This document shows, piece by piece, positions 8,976 to 17,247 of a stretch of 64,000 nt of DNA. Under the pieces are notes generated by a model, which was given only the letters and a program-made list of their open reading frames with translations, made no database searches and had not been told where the DNA came from. The stretch comes from Sphingomonadaceae bacterium 3R27E2-A. GTDB taxonomy: Bacteria; Pseudomonadota; Alphaproteobacteria; Sphingomonadales; Sphingomonadaceae. Position 1 is the first letter of the stretch. Every line of letters starts with the position of its first letter. The DNA is taken from positions 26,502 through 90,501 of the forward strand of contig SCNT01000017.1 in assembly GCA_005503165.1 (NCBI GenBank). Direction: 5' to 3'. The translations under genes and the position numbers were made by a program.

Positions 8976-10465
8976 CCGATCCCGATCCGATCGCCGCCCC
9001 CCCGGCGCCGGTCGACATCCCCTACGCCTTTGCGCGCACCCACGGGGTCGTCATCGCGCCCGGCGAGGGCGGCGTGTGGCTCGCGACGCTGCGCGAGGGC
9101 AGCGACCCCGCGGTGTTGATCGAGGTGAAGCGCTATCTGGCCGCGCCGCTCAAGGTCGCGACCGCGGGCGTCGCCGATTTCGACCGGCTCCTGTCCGACC
9201 ATTATGCCGTCGACAGCTCGGCGGCGGCGATGGCGGGCTCGCTCGACGGCAGCGACCTCGAACTCGGCATCCCGAGCGCCGAGGACCTGCTCGACAGCGC
9301 CGACGACGCCCCCGCGATCCGCCTGATCAACGCGATCATCGCCGAGGCGGTGCGTCAGGGGGTCAGCGACATCCATATCGAACCCTATGAAAGCGGCCTC
9401 GTCGTGCGCATGCGCGCCGACGGCGTGCTGCGCGAGCATCTGCGCATGCCGCCGCATGTCGCGCCCGTCGTCGTCAGCCGCATCAAGGTGATGGCGCGCC
9501 TCGACATCGCCGAACGTCGCGTGCCGCAGGACGGGCGCATCGCGCTGACGCTGGCGGGCAAGGCGGTCGACGTCCGCGTCTCGACGCTGCCCAGCCGCGC
9601 GGGCGAGCGCGTGGTGATGCGTATCCTCGACAAGGACACCGCGGGTATCGACTTCGACGTGCTCGGCCTCGCGGGCACCGCCGACCAGATCCTGCGCGAG
9701 GCGCTCGCCGAGCCCAATGGCATCATCCTCGTCACCGGTCCGACCGGTTCGGGCAAGACGACGACGCTCTACGCCGCATTGAAGCAGCTCAACGACGGCC
9801 AGCGCAACATCCTGACCGTCGAGGACCCCGTCGAATATGCCGTCGACGGCGTCGGCCAGACGCAGGTCAACGCCAAGGTCGGGCTGGACTTCGCCGCGGG
9901 GCTGCGCGCGATCCTGCGCCAGGATCCCGACGTGGTGATGGTCGGCGAAATCCGCGACCGCGAGACCGCCGACATTGCGGTCCAGGCGTCGCTTACCGGC
10001 CACCTCGTGCTGTCGACCGTGCATACCAACGACGCGGTGGGTGCGATCACGCGCCTGAAGGACCTCAAGGTCGAACCCTTCCTGCTCGCCTCGACCCTGC
10101 GCGCGGTGATCGCGCAGCGGCTCGTTCGCAAGCTCTGCGACCATTGCCGCGAGCCGGTGCAGGCCGACAACAGCATCGCCGCGATGCTGGGGCTCGACAT
10201 CGGCACCGTCGTCTGGAAACCCAAGGGCTGCGAGGCCTGCGGCGGCACCGGCTACAAGGGCCGCGTCGGGGTGTTCGAGGCGATCAAGGTCGACGAGACC
10301 GTGCGCCGCTATATCTACGCCGGCGGCGACGAGGCGATGATCGCGAAACACGCTTTCCTGAAGGCGCCGACGCTCGCCAGCGCAGCGCGCGCGATGGTCG
10401 CCAAGGGGCTCACCACGCCCGAGGAAGCGATCCGCATCGCGCGGCGCGAGGATGTCGATGCCTGA
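8972..10465 (+). CDS. gspE: Type II secretion ATPase GspE
   Basis: Cytoplasmic hexameric ATPase of 497 residues that powers pseudopilus assembly. It has an N-terminal domain that should contact GspL, then a RecA-like core with Walker A GPTGSGKTT, an Asp box (LTVEDPVEY), Walker B (DPDVVMVGEIRD) and a His box (LVLSTVHTNDA). A C-terminal tetracysteine zinc site (CDHC...CEAC), diagnostic of GspE rather than PilT, is intact. The GTG start overlaps the gspD stop (GTGA), so the two genes are probably translationally coupled. Confidence 0.97.
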   Translation: MTDPDPIAAPPAPVDIPYAFARTHGVVIAPGEGGVWLATLREGSDPAVLIEVKRYLAAPLKVATAGVADFDRLLSDHYAVDSSAAAMAGSLDGSDLELGIPSAEDLLDSADDAPAIRLINAIIAEAVRQGVSDIHIEPYESGLVVRMRADGVLREHLRMPPHVAPVVVSRIKVMARLDIAERRVPQDGRIALTLAGKAVDVRVSTLPSRAGERVVMRILDKDTAGIDFDVLGLAGTADQILREALAEPNGIILVTGPTGSGKTTTLYAALKQLNDGQRNILTVEDPVEYAVDGVGQTQVNAKVGLDFAAGLRAILRQDPDVVMVGEIRDRETADIAVQASLTGHLVLSTVHTNDAVGAITRLKDLKVEPFLLASTLRAVIAQRLVRKLCDHCREPVQADNSIAAMLGLDIGTVVWKPKGCEACGGTGYKGRVGVFEAIKVDETVRRYIYAGGDEAMIAKHAFLKAPTLASAARAMVAKGLTTPEEAIRIARREDVDA

Positions 10466-11672
10466 TTATCGCTATGTGGCGATCGATCCCCAGGGCCGCG
10501 AGCGCAAGGGGCGGCTGACCGCCGCGAACGACGACGCGGCGCGCGCCGATTTGATCCGCCGCAGCTTCCACATCGTCGCGGTCGAGCCGGCGGGCGCGAA
10601 ACCCGCGGGGCGCTCGCTGCTCGCCTTTCGCCGCACGCGCCTCAGCAGCAAGGAACTCGCGCTCTTCACGCGCCAGCTCGCGACGCTCGCCGAGGTCGCG
10701 CCGCTCGAGGAAGCGCTGCGCACGCTGACGCGCCAGAGCGAAGCCGACAGCGCGCGCGCGGTGATCGGCGATGTCCACGCCGGGCTGCTCGAAGGCCGCC
10801 GCCTTGCCGACGCGATGGCGCGCCAATCGCCAAGCTTCCCGCCGCTCTACCGCGCGATGGTCGCGGCGGGCGAGACCACGGGCAGCCTGACCGTCATCCT
10901 CGCGCGGCTCGCCGACCTGCTCGAACGCCAGGCCGAGGTGCGCGGCAAGCTGATCGCCGCGCTCGCCTATCCGATCGTGCTCGCGGTGGTCGCGATCGGC
11001 GTCGTCGCGGCGCTGATGATCTTCGTCGTCCCGCGCGTCGTCGAGCAGTTCACCGACACCGGCCAGCAATTGCCCTTCCTGACCCGCGCGGTAATCGCGA
11101 TCTCGAATTTCGCCGCCAACTGGTGGTGGCTGATCGCGCTGCTGCTCGCCGCAGCCGCCTTCGGCTGGGTCGCGGCGATGCGCCGCCCGGCGTTCAAGGC
11201 GCGCGTCGATGCGCGGCTGCTGCGCCTGCCGCTGCTCGGGCGGCTGCTCCGCGATCTCTATGCCGCGCGCTTCGCGCGCACGCTCTCGACGATGGTGTCG
11301 AGCCGCCTGCCTTTGGTCGAGGGGCTCAAACTCACCGTGCCGACGATCCGCAACGCCGCGCTTGCGGGCGCGACCGCGACGATCGTCGACCAGGTGCGCG
11401 CGGGCGGGGGGCTTTCGGCCGCGCTCCGCGACGCCGGGGTCTTCCCGCCCCTGCTCGTCTATATGACCGCCAGCGGCGAGAGCGCAGGGCGGCTGGAGGT
11501 GATGCTCGAGCGCGCCGCCGACTATCTCGAGCGCGAGTTCGACCGCTTTACCGCCGCGTCGATGGCGCTTCTCGAACCTGTCATAATTGTCGTTATGGGG
11601 TCGTGCGTCGCCCTCATCATCCTCGCCATCCTGCTCCCGATCCTCCAGTTGCAGAACCTAGCCGGACTTTGA
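10458..11672 (+). CDS. gspF: Type II secretion inner-membrane platform protein GspF
   Basis: Polytopic inner-membrane protein of 404 residues with two T2SSF domains (about 70-190 and 270-395) and three membrane helices (near 170-190, 220-240 and 375-400). It is the core of the assembly platform. Two ATG codons six bases apart fit. ATG 10458 is chosen because GAGG lies exactly six bases upstream and because MPDYRYVAID is the usual GspF N-terminus; ATG 10452 abuts the GAGG. The gene overlaps the end of gspE by eight bases. Confidence 0.95.
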   Translation: MPDYRYVAIDPQGRERKGRLTAANDDAARADLIRRSFHIVAVEPAGAKPAGRSLLAFRRTRLSSKELALFTRQLATLAEVAPLEEALRTLTRQSEADSARAVIGDVHAGLLEGRRLADAMARQSPSFPPLYRAMVAAGETTGSLTVILARLADLLERQAEVRGKLIAALAYPIVLAVVAIGVVAALMIFVVPRVVEQFTDTGQQLPFLTRAVIAISNFAANWWWLIALLLAAAAFGWVAAMRRPAFKARVDARLLRLPLLGRLLRDLYAARFARTLSTMVSSRLPLVEGLKLTVPTIRNAALAGATATIVDQVRAGGGLSAALRDAGVFPPLLVYMTASGESAGRLEVMLERAADYLEREFDRFTAASMALLEPVIIVVMGSCVALIILAILLPILQLQNLAGL

Positions 11673-11674
11673 AA

Positions 11675-12175
11675 ATGTCGCTGATGAAGCTATTCTTTCG
11701 CCTGATGCTCGATCCGTCCTTCACCAACCAGGCGCGCCCCGCGCGGCGTCGCAAGCGCGACGAGCGCGGTTTCACCCTCACCGAACTGATGGTCGTGATC
11801 TTCATCATCGGCCTGCTCGCGACGGTGGTGATGATCAACGTCCTGCCCAGCCAGGACAAGGCGATGGTGACCAAGGCCAAGGCCGATATCGCGACGCTGG
11901 AAACCGCGCTCGAACAATATCGGCTCGACAATCTGACCTATCCGACCTCGGGTGATGGCCTCAACGCCTTGAAGGTCGCGCCGCCCGCGCTCGCGCAGCC
12001 CGAACGCTATCGCCGCGGTGGCTATATCAAGACGCTGCCGAAGGATCCCTGGGGCCGCCCCTATAATTACCAGGCGCCGGGCGCGAACGGAAAGGCGTTC
12101 GATATCTGGTCGATGGGCGCCGACGGCGCGCCGGGCGGGACCGACGACAATGCGGACATCCGCAGCGACAGCTGA
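11675..12175 (+). CDS. gspG: Major pseudopilin GspG
   Basis: Major pseudopilin of 166 residues. The prepilin peptidase site is G|FTLTELMVV (Glu at +5), after an unusually long basic leader of 32 residues. The hydrophobic N-terminal helix follows, then a globular domain with the GspG features LPKDPWGRPYNY and a C-terminal Gly/Asp calcium-loop region (GADGAPGGTDDNADI). The start two bases after gspF is ATG 11675; ATG 11684 is an alternative giving a leader three residues shorter. Confidence 0.95.
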   Translation: MSLMKLFFRLMLDPSFTNQARPARRRKRDERGFTLTELMVVIFIIGLLATVVMINVLPSQDKAMVTKAKADIATLETALEQYRLDNLTYPTSGDGLNALKVAPPALAQPERYRRGGYIKTLPKDPWGRPYNYQAPGANGKAFDIWSMGADGAPGGTDDNADIRSDS

Positions 12176-12201
12176 CGCCTTGCAGTCGGGCCCACAGTGC
12201 T

Positions 12202-12279
12202 CCCCGGCGAAAGCCGGGGTCCCGCGCATGCAAAAGCTACGTTCCGCATGGTCTCACGAGGCCCCGGCTTTCGCCGGGG
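12202..12279 (+). repeat. Palindromic GCCGGGG element, copy A (gspH leader)
   Basis: Two 18-base arms face each other: CCCCGGCGAAAGCCGGGG at 12202-12219 and its reverse complement at 12262-12279, with 42 bases between. Each arm is itself a 7-bp hairpin with a GAAA or TTTC loop. The element is translated in the gspH frame as PAKAGVP...PAFAGA. Copies B and C sit in gspI and gspJ, and copy D is intergenic at 24801-24860. Confidence 0.9.
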
Positions 12280-12734
12280 CGCGCTGCCCTCGCGGTCAGC
12301 GCGGCTTCACCCTCGTCGAACTGATGGTCGTGCTCGCGATCATGGCGCTCGCCGCGACCGCGGTGGTGCTGACGATCCCGGGGGAAGAGCGCAGCGTGCG
12401 CAGCGAGGCCGACCGTCTCGCCGCGCGGCTCGCCGCCGCGCGCGACGTCGCGGTGATCGAGGGGCGCAGCGTGTCGGTCAATTTCGCGCCATCGGGTTAC
12501 GGCTTCGAACGCCGCGTTGCAGGCGAATGGCAGCCGCTGCCCGGGCGCAGCTTCGAGCAGCGCAACTGGCCGTCGGACGTGCGTTTCGTCGCGGGCAACG
12601 GGCAGGGCGCGGCGCGCCTGCTGTTCGACCGCGTCGGGACCAGCCCGACCCCGCAGGCACTGGTCCTCGCCGGCGGCGACGCGCGCGAGCTCGTGCGCGT
12701 GTCGGCCACGGGGGAGATCAGCCGTGGCGAATAG
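12228..12734 (+). CDS. gspH: Minor pseudopilin GspH
   Basis: Minor pseudopilin of 168 residues. The processing site is G|FTLVELMVV with Glu at +5, followed by a hydrophobic helix and the small beta-rich domain of GspH. The only in-frame ATG before the cleavage site is 12228, which lies inside palindromic element A. It gives a 26-residue leader partly encoded by the element (PAFAGAR). A TTG at 12180, just after the gspG stop, is the alternative and would add the first arm (SPAKAGVP). No strong ribosome site supports either. The stop overlaps the gspI start. Confidence 0.85.
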   Translation: MQKLRSAWSHEAPAFAGARCPRGQRGFTLVELMVVLAIMALAATAVVLTIPGEERSVRSEADRLAARLAAARDVAVIEGRSVSVNFAPSGYGFERRVAGEWQPLPGRSFEQRNWPSDVRFVAGNGQGAARLLFDRVGTSPTPQALVLAGGDARELVRVSATGEISRGE

Positions 12735-13185
12735 GATCAGCCGTACCCCGGCGAAAGCCGGGGTCCACGAAATCAAAAACCGTGCGCGGCCGCTCTGGGC
12801 CCCGGCTTCCGCGGGGGCGCGATCAAGTGCCGATGATCGCGGCTTCACGCTGCTCGAAATGCTGGTCGCGCTCAGCATCATCAGCATCGCGGCGCTGACC
12901 TTGGTGCGGCTCGACGCCTTTGCGGTGCGCACCGCGGGCGATCTCGACGAAAGCACGATGGCGGGCATCGTCGCGCAGAACCGCGCGGTCGAACTATGGA
13001 CCGACCCCGCGCCGCCGACGATCGGCAACAGCGCGGTGGGCGTGGCGAACGCCGGGCGCAACTGGCGCGTCGAGCAGCGCGTGAGCAAGACCGCCGACGA
13101 CAGCCTGCTGCGCATCGACCTGCTTGTCCGTCCCGAAAGCGGGCGCGGGCAGGCGGCGCTGACGATCATCCGGCCCAGCCGATGA
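12724..13185 (+). CDS. gspI: Minor pseudopilin GspI
   Basis: Minor pseudopilin of 153 residues, with processing site G|FTLLEMLVAL (Glu at +5). The GTG start at 12724 overlaps the gspH stop (GTGGCGAATAG). The first codons VANRIS precede palindromic element B, translated as TPAKAGV...APASAGAR, so the leader reaches about 39 residues, very long for a prepilin. The mature part has the GspI features of a short helix and a small domain ending DLLVRP and LTIIRPS. It overlaps gspJ by four bases (ATGA). Confidence 0.88.
   Translation: MANRISRTPAKAGVHEIKNRARPLWAPASAGARSSADDRGFTLLEMLVALSIISIAALTLVRLDAFAVRTAGDLDESTMAGIVAQNRAVELWTDPAPPTIGNSAVGVANAGRNWRVEQRVSKTADDSLLRIDLLVRPESGRGQAALTIIRPSR
12746..12817 (+). 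repeat. Palindromic GCCGGGG element, copy B (gspI leader)
   Basis: The left arm 12746-12763 is identical to that of copy A. The right arm (about 12800-12817) is degenerate, with a C for T change in the loop and extra G residues. It is translated in the same frame as copies A and C (PAKAGV...PASAGAR). There are 36 bases between the arms. Confidence 0.85.
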
Positions 13186-13895
13186 GGGCGTGGATTCCCC
13201 TAACTTGTTCCCCGGCGAAAGCCGGGGTCCAGCAAGGGCCCGCACGGCCTCCCGGGACCCCGGCTTTCGCCGGGGCGCGTTCGCCATCCGGCGAACGCGG
13301 CTTCACCCTCGTCGAGATGCTCGTCGCGCTGTCGCTGTTCGCGGCGATCGCGGCGATGGGCGTGGGGCTGCTGCGCAGCAGCGTCGACACGCAGGACGCG
13401 GTGCAGGACCGGCTCAAGGCGATGAGCGGGGTCAACCGCGTCCGCGCCTTGATGGCGAACGACCTCGCACAGGCGTTGCCGCGCCCGACGCGCGGAGCCT
13501 CGGGCGAAGCGATCCCCGCCTTTGCCGGGTCCGAAACGGGCTTCGCGCTCGTCCATGGCGGCGCGGGATCGCTCGAAGCGGGATCGCGGCCCAATGTCGA
13601 GCGCGTGGCCTATGCCTTTGCCGGCGGCGAGTGGCGCCGCGCGGTGCAGCCGATGCTCGACGGCACGCCCCTCGGCGACGGCGACCGGCTGGTTGGCGAG
13701 GTCACCGGCGCCGCGATCCGCTACCGCGACGACCGGGGGCAATGGGCGGGCAGCTGGAACAGCGAGCCCGGCGATCGCCTGCCGCGCGCGGTCGAGGTGC
13801 GGCTGACGCGCCGCGGCGGCGCGCCGCTGGTGATGCTGTTCCTGACCGCGCCCGCGCCGCCGCCGCCGCTCCCCGCCGGGACCCCCGCGCCATGA
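13182..13895 (+). CDS. gspJ: Minor pseudopilin GspJ
   Basis: Minor pseudopilin of 237 residues, with processing site G|FTLVEMLVAL (Glu at +5). The start ATG 13182 overlaps the gspI stop. Leader codons MRAWIPLTC are followed by palindromic element C (SPAKAGV...TPAFAGAR), giving a leader of about 40 residues. The mature domain carries MLDGTPLGDGDRL and ends with PRAVEVRLTRR and a Pro-rich tail, as in GspJ. GspH, I, J and K would form the pseudopilus tip complex. Confidence 0.9.
   Translation: MRAWIPLTCSPAKAGVQQGPARPPGTPAFAGARSPSGERGFTLVEMLVALSLFAAIAAMGVGLLRSSVDTQDAVQDRLKAMSGVNRVRALMANDLAQALPRPTRGASGEAIPAFAGSETGFALVHGGAGSLEAGSRPNVERVAYAFAGGEWRRAVQPMLDGTPLGDGDRLVGEVTGAAIRYRDDRGQWAGSWNSEPGDRLPRAVEVRLTRRGGAPLVMLFLTAPAPPPPLPAGTPAP
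13210..13275 (+). repeat. Palindromic GCCGGGG element, copy C (gspJ leader)
   Basis: Perfect arms at 13210-13227 and 13258-13275 with 30 bases between. They are identical in sequence to copy A and translated in the same frame. Confidence 0.9.
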
Positions 13896-14899
13896 TCCGC
13901 CGGCCTCGCGATGAACGCGGCGCGGCGCTGCTCAGCGTGCTGCTGCTCGTGTCGGTGATGGCGGTGATCGCCGCGACCGCGCTCGACCGGCTGACGCTCG
14001 CGACGCGCATCGCGGGGAGCGCCGCGACGGTCGACCAGGGGCGCGCCTACGCCTTCGCCGCCGAAGAGATCGCGATGCGCCGCGTCGCCGACCTCGTCGG
14101 GCGCGACAAGGCGAAGCTCACGCTCGCGGGCGACTGGCTCGGGCGCGATTTCACCTTGCCGCTGCCGAACGGGCAGGGCAGCGCGCGGCTGACCGACGCC
14201 AATAATTGCTTCAACCTCAACAGCCTGGTCGCCGAAACGACGCCGGGCCGGTTCAGCCAGCGGCCGGGCACCACCGGGCAGTTCGCCGCGCTGATGACGC
14301 TGGTCGGCGTCGGCGCCGACGAGGCGCGGATGATCGCGGGGGCGACCGCCGACTGGCTCGACAGCGACAGCGTCGACGGCCCGCTCGGCGCCGAGGACGG
14401 CGTCTATCGCTCGCTGCCCGGCAGCTACCTGCCCGCCAACCGCAAGATGGTCGACGCCAGCGAATTTCGTGCGGTGCGCGGCGTGACCCCCGCCATCTAT
14501 GCGGGGCTCAAACCCTGGATCTGCGTGCTGCCGGCGACCGAGCCGGTGAAGCTCAACATCAACACGCTGGCGCCGGCGCAGGCGCCGCTCGTCGCGATGC
14601 TGCTGCCCGGGCAATTGAGCGTCGCCGATGCGCGCGCGGTGCTGGCGGCGCGTCCCGCGGGCGGCTATGGCAGCAGCGTGCGATTCTGGGAGTCCGGCCC
14701 GCTCGCCCGCCTCGACCCGCCGACCGACGTCGCCGAGCAGGCGGGGGTGACGAGCCGCTGGCTGGCGCTGCGCACGCAGGTGGTGATGGGGGATGGTTTC
14801 TTGACGGCAGAATCGCTCATCGACGCCTGGGGCGGGGCGCAGGCGGCGGGCGCCGCGCCGCCGGTGATCGTCCGGCGCGACTGGGGCGAATCCGACTGA
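13892..14899 (+). CDS. gspK: Minor pseudopilin GspK
   Basis: Minor pseudopilin of 335 residues that caps the pseudopilus tip. The short leader MIRRPRDERG is followed by AALLSVLLLVSVMAVIAA, without Glu at +5, as is normal for GspK. The large alpha-helical domain contains LNINTLAPAQAPLVAML, the helix-hairpin-type segment found in this family. Unlike gspH, I and J, its leader carries no palindromic element. The start overlaps the gspJ stop (ATGA). Confidence 0.93.
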   Translation: MIRRPRDERGAALLSVLLLVSVMAVIAATALDRLTLATRIAGSAATVDQGRAYAFAAEEIAMRRVADLVGRDKAKLTLAGDWLGRDFTLPLPNGQGSARLTDANNCFNLNSLVAETTPGRFSQRPGTTGQFAALMTLVGVGADEARMIAGATADWLDSDSVDGPLGAEDGVYRSLPGSYLPANRKMVDASEFRAVRGVTPAIYAGLKPWICVLPATEPVKLNINTLAPAQAPLVAMLLPGQLSVADARAVLAARPAGGYGSSVRFWESGPLARLDPPTDVAEQAGVTSRWLALRTQVVMGDGFLTAESLIDAWGGAQAAGAAPPVIVRRDWGESD

Positions 14900-14900
14900 C

Positions 14901-16058
14901 ATGGCGCGAACATTGCTTCTCTGGCTGCCGACGCAGGCGGCGCTGAACCGCGGCGACGCGTCCGATCCGTCGTGGCTGCGCGTCGACGACGGGGTGATCG
15001 TCGATTCGGGGCAGGACGACGGCTGGGTCGACGCGTGGGAGCGGCCGCAGGACGATGGGGGGCACGACCGCGGCGACGACCGGCTGGTCGCGCTCGCGCC
15101 CGCCGCCGACGTGCCGCTGCGCTGGCACCATTATCCCGACGCCGCGCCCGCGCAGGCCGCGGCGATCGCGCGCCTCGACACGCTGCGGGAGAGCCTGGGC
15201 GATGTCGCGGCGCTGCATGTCGTCGCGGGCCAGCCCGCCGATGCCGGGCAGGCGGTGCCGGTCGCGGTGACGACGCATGCGGCGATGACCGCGTGGACCG
15301 ACTGGCTGAAGGCGCAGGGGCTGGCCCCCGCGGCAATCATTCCCGCCGCCGCGACGGTGCCGCCGCCCGACGCCGACAGCCTCTGGAGCGCCGAGCTCGG
15401 GCGCGAGCAGGTGCTGCGCACCGGCGACCGCGCCTTCGCCTCGGACCCCGAGCTCGACCCGCTGATCGCCGCCGAGCGGCCGATCGTGCCGCTGGGTGCC
15501 GACCGGATGCGCGAGGCCTTGCTGCTCTCGCTCGCCGCGCCGCCGCTCGACCTCCTGAGCGGCGCGTGGCAGCCGAAGCGCAGCTGGGCGATCGATCCGG
15601 CGATGGTGACATGGATCAAGCGGCTGGCGATCGCGCTGGTGGCGGTGAGCCTGCTGATCCCGCTCGTCCATGCGATCCGCGTCAACTCGGACATCTCGCG
15701 CGCCGACGAGGCGGTGGTGGCAAGCGCGAAGAAGGCGGGGGTGACCGCGACCGACGCCGCGGCCGCCGAGGCCGAGATCGACCGGCGGCTCGCGGCGGCG
15801 GGCGGCGGCCCGCTCGCCTTCTCGGTGCCGGCCTCGGCGCTCTACGATGCGATGCGCGATACGCCCGGCGTCGCGCTCAGGACGCTGTCGCACCGCACCG
15901 ACGGCACGCTGACGACGACGCTCGCGGCACCGCGGACCGAGGACCTCAACGCGGTGCTGCTTGCGCTGCAGGCGCGCGGCTACAAGGTCACCGCGCAGCC
16001 GATGGCGGGCACCGACGGCCAGCAGATGGCGAATATCACCGTGAGGGCGGTGCCATGA
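14901..16058 (+). CDS. gspL: Type II secretion protein GspL
   Basis: Bitopic inner-membrane protein of 385 residues. The cytoplasmic N-terminal domain (about 1-230) should bind GspE. A single membrane helix (about residues 239-256, IALVAVSLLIPLVHAI) is followed by a periplasmic ferredoxin-like domain. Assignment rests on position, length, the LLLWLPTQAA start and the membrane layout. The gene is one base after gspK and overlaps gspM by four bases. Confidence 0.88.
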   Translation: MARTLLLWLPTQAALNRGDASDPSWLRVDDGVIVDSGQDDGWVDAWERPQDDGGHDRGDDRLVALAPAADVPLRWHHYPDAAPAQAAAIARLDTLRESLGDVAALHVVAGQPADAGQAVPVAVTTHAAMTAWTDWLKAQGLAPAAIIPAAATVPPPDADSLWSAELGREQVLRTGDRAFASDPELDPLIAAERPIVPLGADRMREALLLSLAAPPLDLLSGAWQPKRSWAIDPAMVTWIKRLAIALVAVSLLIPLVHAIRVNSDISRADEAVVASAKKAGVTATDAAAAEAEIDRRLAAAGGGPLAFSVPASALYDAMRDTPGVALRTLSHRTDGTLTTTLAAPRTEDLNAVLLALQARGYKVTAQPMAGTDGQQMANITVRAVP

Positions 16059-16537
16059 GCGAGCGCATCACGACCTGGTGGACCGGCCTGTCGCGCCGCG
16101 AGCGCTGGCTCGTCGGCGTCGCGGGCGTCCTCGCGCTCGGCGTCATCCTGTGGGGCCTCGGGCGCCCGGCCTATGCCGCCTTCGCCGACCTCGAGGCGCA
16201 GCACCGCGCCGCGATCGAGCGCGAGGGGCGCGTCGCGGCCAAGCTGCAATTGCTCGCGCAGGGGCCCGCGGCCGCCGCGCCGACCGCGGCCGATACGACC
16301 CCGGTGGACCAGTTCCTGACCCAGTCGGCGGGCGAGATCGGGCTGACGCTCGACCGCAACGAAGCGCGCGGGGCGGGGCAGGCGACCATCGCCATAGCCA
16401 CCGCCAAGGCGCCCGTGCTCGCCGACTGGCTCGCCAGCCTCGAGGCGCAGGGCTTCGTCGTCGACCAGCTGACGATCACCCCGGGCAATGACGGCACGGT
16501 CGGCATGACCGCCGAACTCCGCCGCGGAGGCCGATGA
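16055..16537 (+). CDS. gspM: Type II secretion protein GspM
   Basis: Small bitopic inner-membrane protein of 160 residues: a short cytoplasmic N-terminus with LSRRERWLVGVAG, one helix (about 20-37) and a periplasmic domain ending VDQLTITPGNDGTV. It stabilises GspL in the platform. The frame is open far upstream, but ATG 16055 overlaps the gspL stop and gives the expected size. Confidence 0.88.
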   Translation: MSERITTWWTGLSRRERWLVGVAGVLALGVILWGLGRPAYAAFADLEAQHRAAIEREGRVAAKLQLLAQGPAAAAPTAADTTPVDQFLTQSAGEIGLTLDRNEARGAGQATIAIATAKAPVLADWLASLEAQGFVVDQLTITPGNDGTVGMTAELRRGGR

Positions 16538-17244
16538 TGCGCCGCCGCGTCGTCTTCGCCGCATTGCTGATCGCGCTGATCGTGATCGCCGCGACCTTCC
16601 CGATGCGGCTCGCGCTGTCGCTCGCGGGCGCCGAGCGCTCGGGGCTGACCGCGCGCGAGGTCAATGGGTCGGTGTGGGCGGGCGAGCTGATCGAGGCGCG
16701 GCTCGGCGCGCTGCCGCTCGGTAACGTCCAGGCCAGCCTGTCGCCGCTCGCGCTGCTCGGCGGCGATGTCGAGCTCGCCTTCGCGCGGCCCGATGCGCGG
16801 CTCGGCGCGCTGGCGGGGCGGCTCCACGGCAGCAATCCGCGCGGCGTCTCTGACTTGAACGGCACGACTTCGCTGTCGGGCGGGCTGGGGCTCGTGCCCG
16901 TGGATAGTCTGCGCTTCGAGGGCGCGACGATCCGCTTCGACGACCGCGGGCGCTGCACCGCGGCGAGCGGGCGGCTCCAGCTCAGCGTCGGCACCTCGAT
17001 CGCCGGGCTCGACCTGTCGCGCGGCCTGGCGGGGCCGCTGCGCTGCGCCGACGGACGCGCGCAGGCGATGCTGACCAGCCAGTCGGGGATGGAGCGGCTG
17101 ACGCTCGGTTTCGACGGCAGCGGCGCCTATCGCGCCGAATTCGCGATCACCGCCGACGATCCGACGATGGCGTCCGTGCTCTCGGCGCTCGGCTTTCGCG
17201 CCGGCGACGGCGGTTTCGTGCTGGTCAGCACGGGCCGTTTCTAG
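16534..17244 (+). CDS. gspN: Type II secretion protein GspN
   Basis: Protein of 236 residues with an N-terminal membrane helix (VVFAALLIALIVIAATFP) and a periplasmic domain with GSVWAGEL and LGALPLGNVQASLSPLALL, typical of the GspN family. GspN is present in a subset of type II systems and its role is poorly defined. Start ATG 16534 overlaps the gspM stop; an ATG three bases later is equally possible. Confidence 0.85.
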   Translation: MMRRRVVFAALLIALIVIAATFPMRLALSLAGAERSGLTAREVNGSVWAGELIEARLGALPLGNVQASLSPLALLGGDVELAFARPDARLGALAGRLHGSNPRGVSDLNGTTSLSGGLGLVPVDSLRFEGATIRFDDRGRCTAASGRLQLSVGTSIAGLDLSRGLAGPLRCADGRAQAMLTSQSGMERLTLGFDGSGAYRAEFAITADDPTMASVLSALGFRAGDGGFVLVSTGRF

Positions 17245-17247
17245 ACC

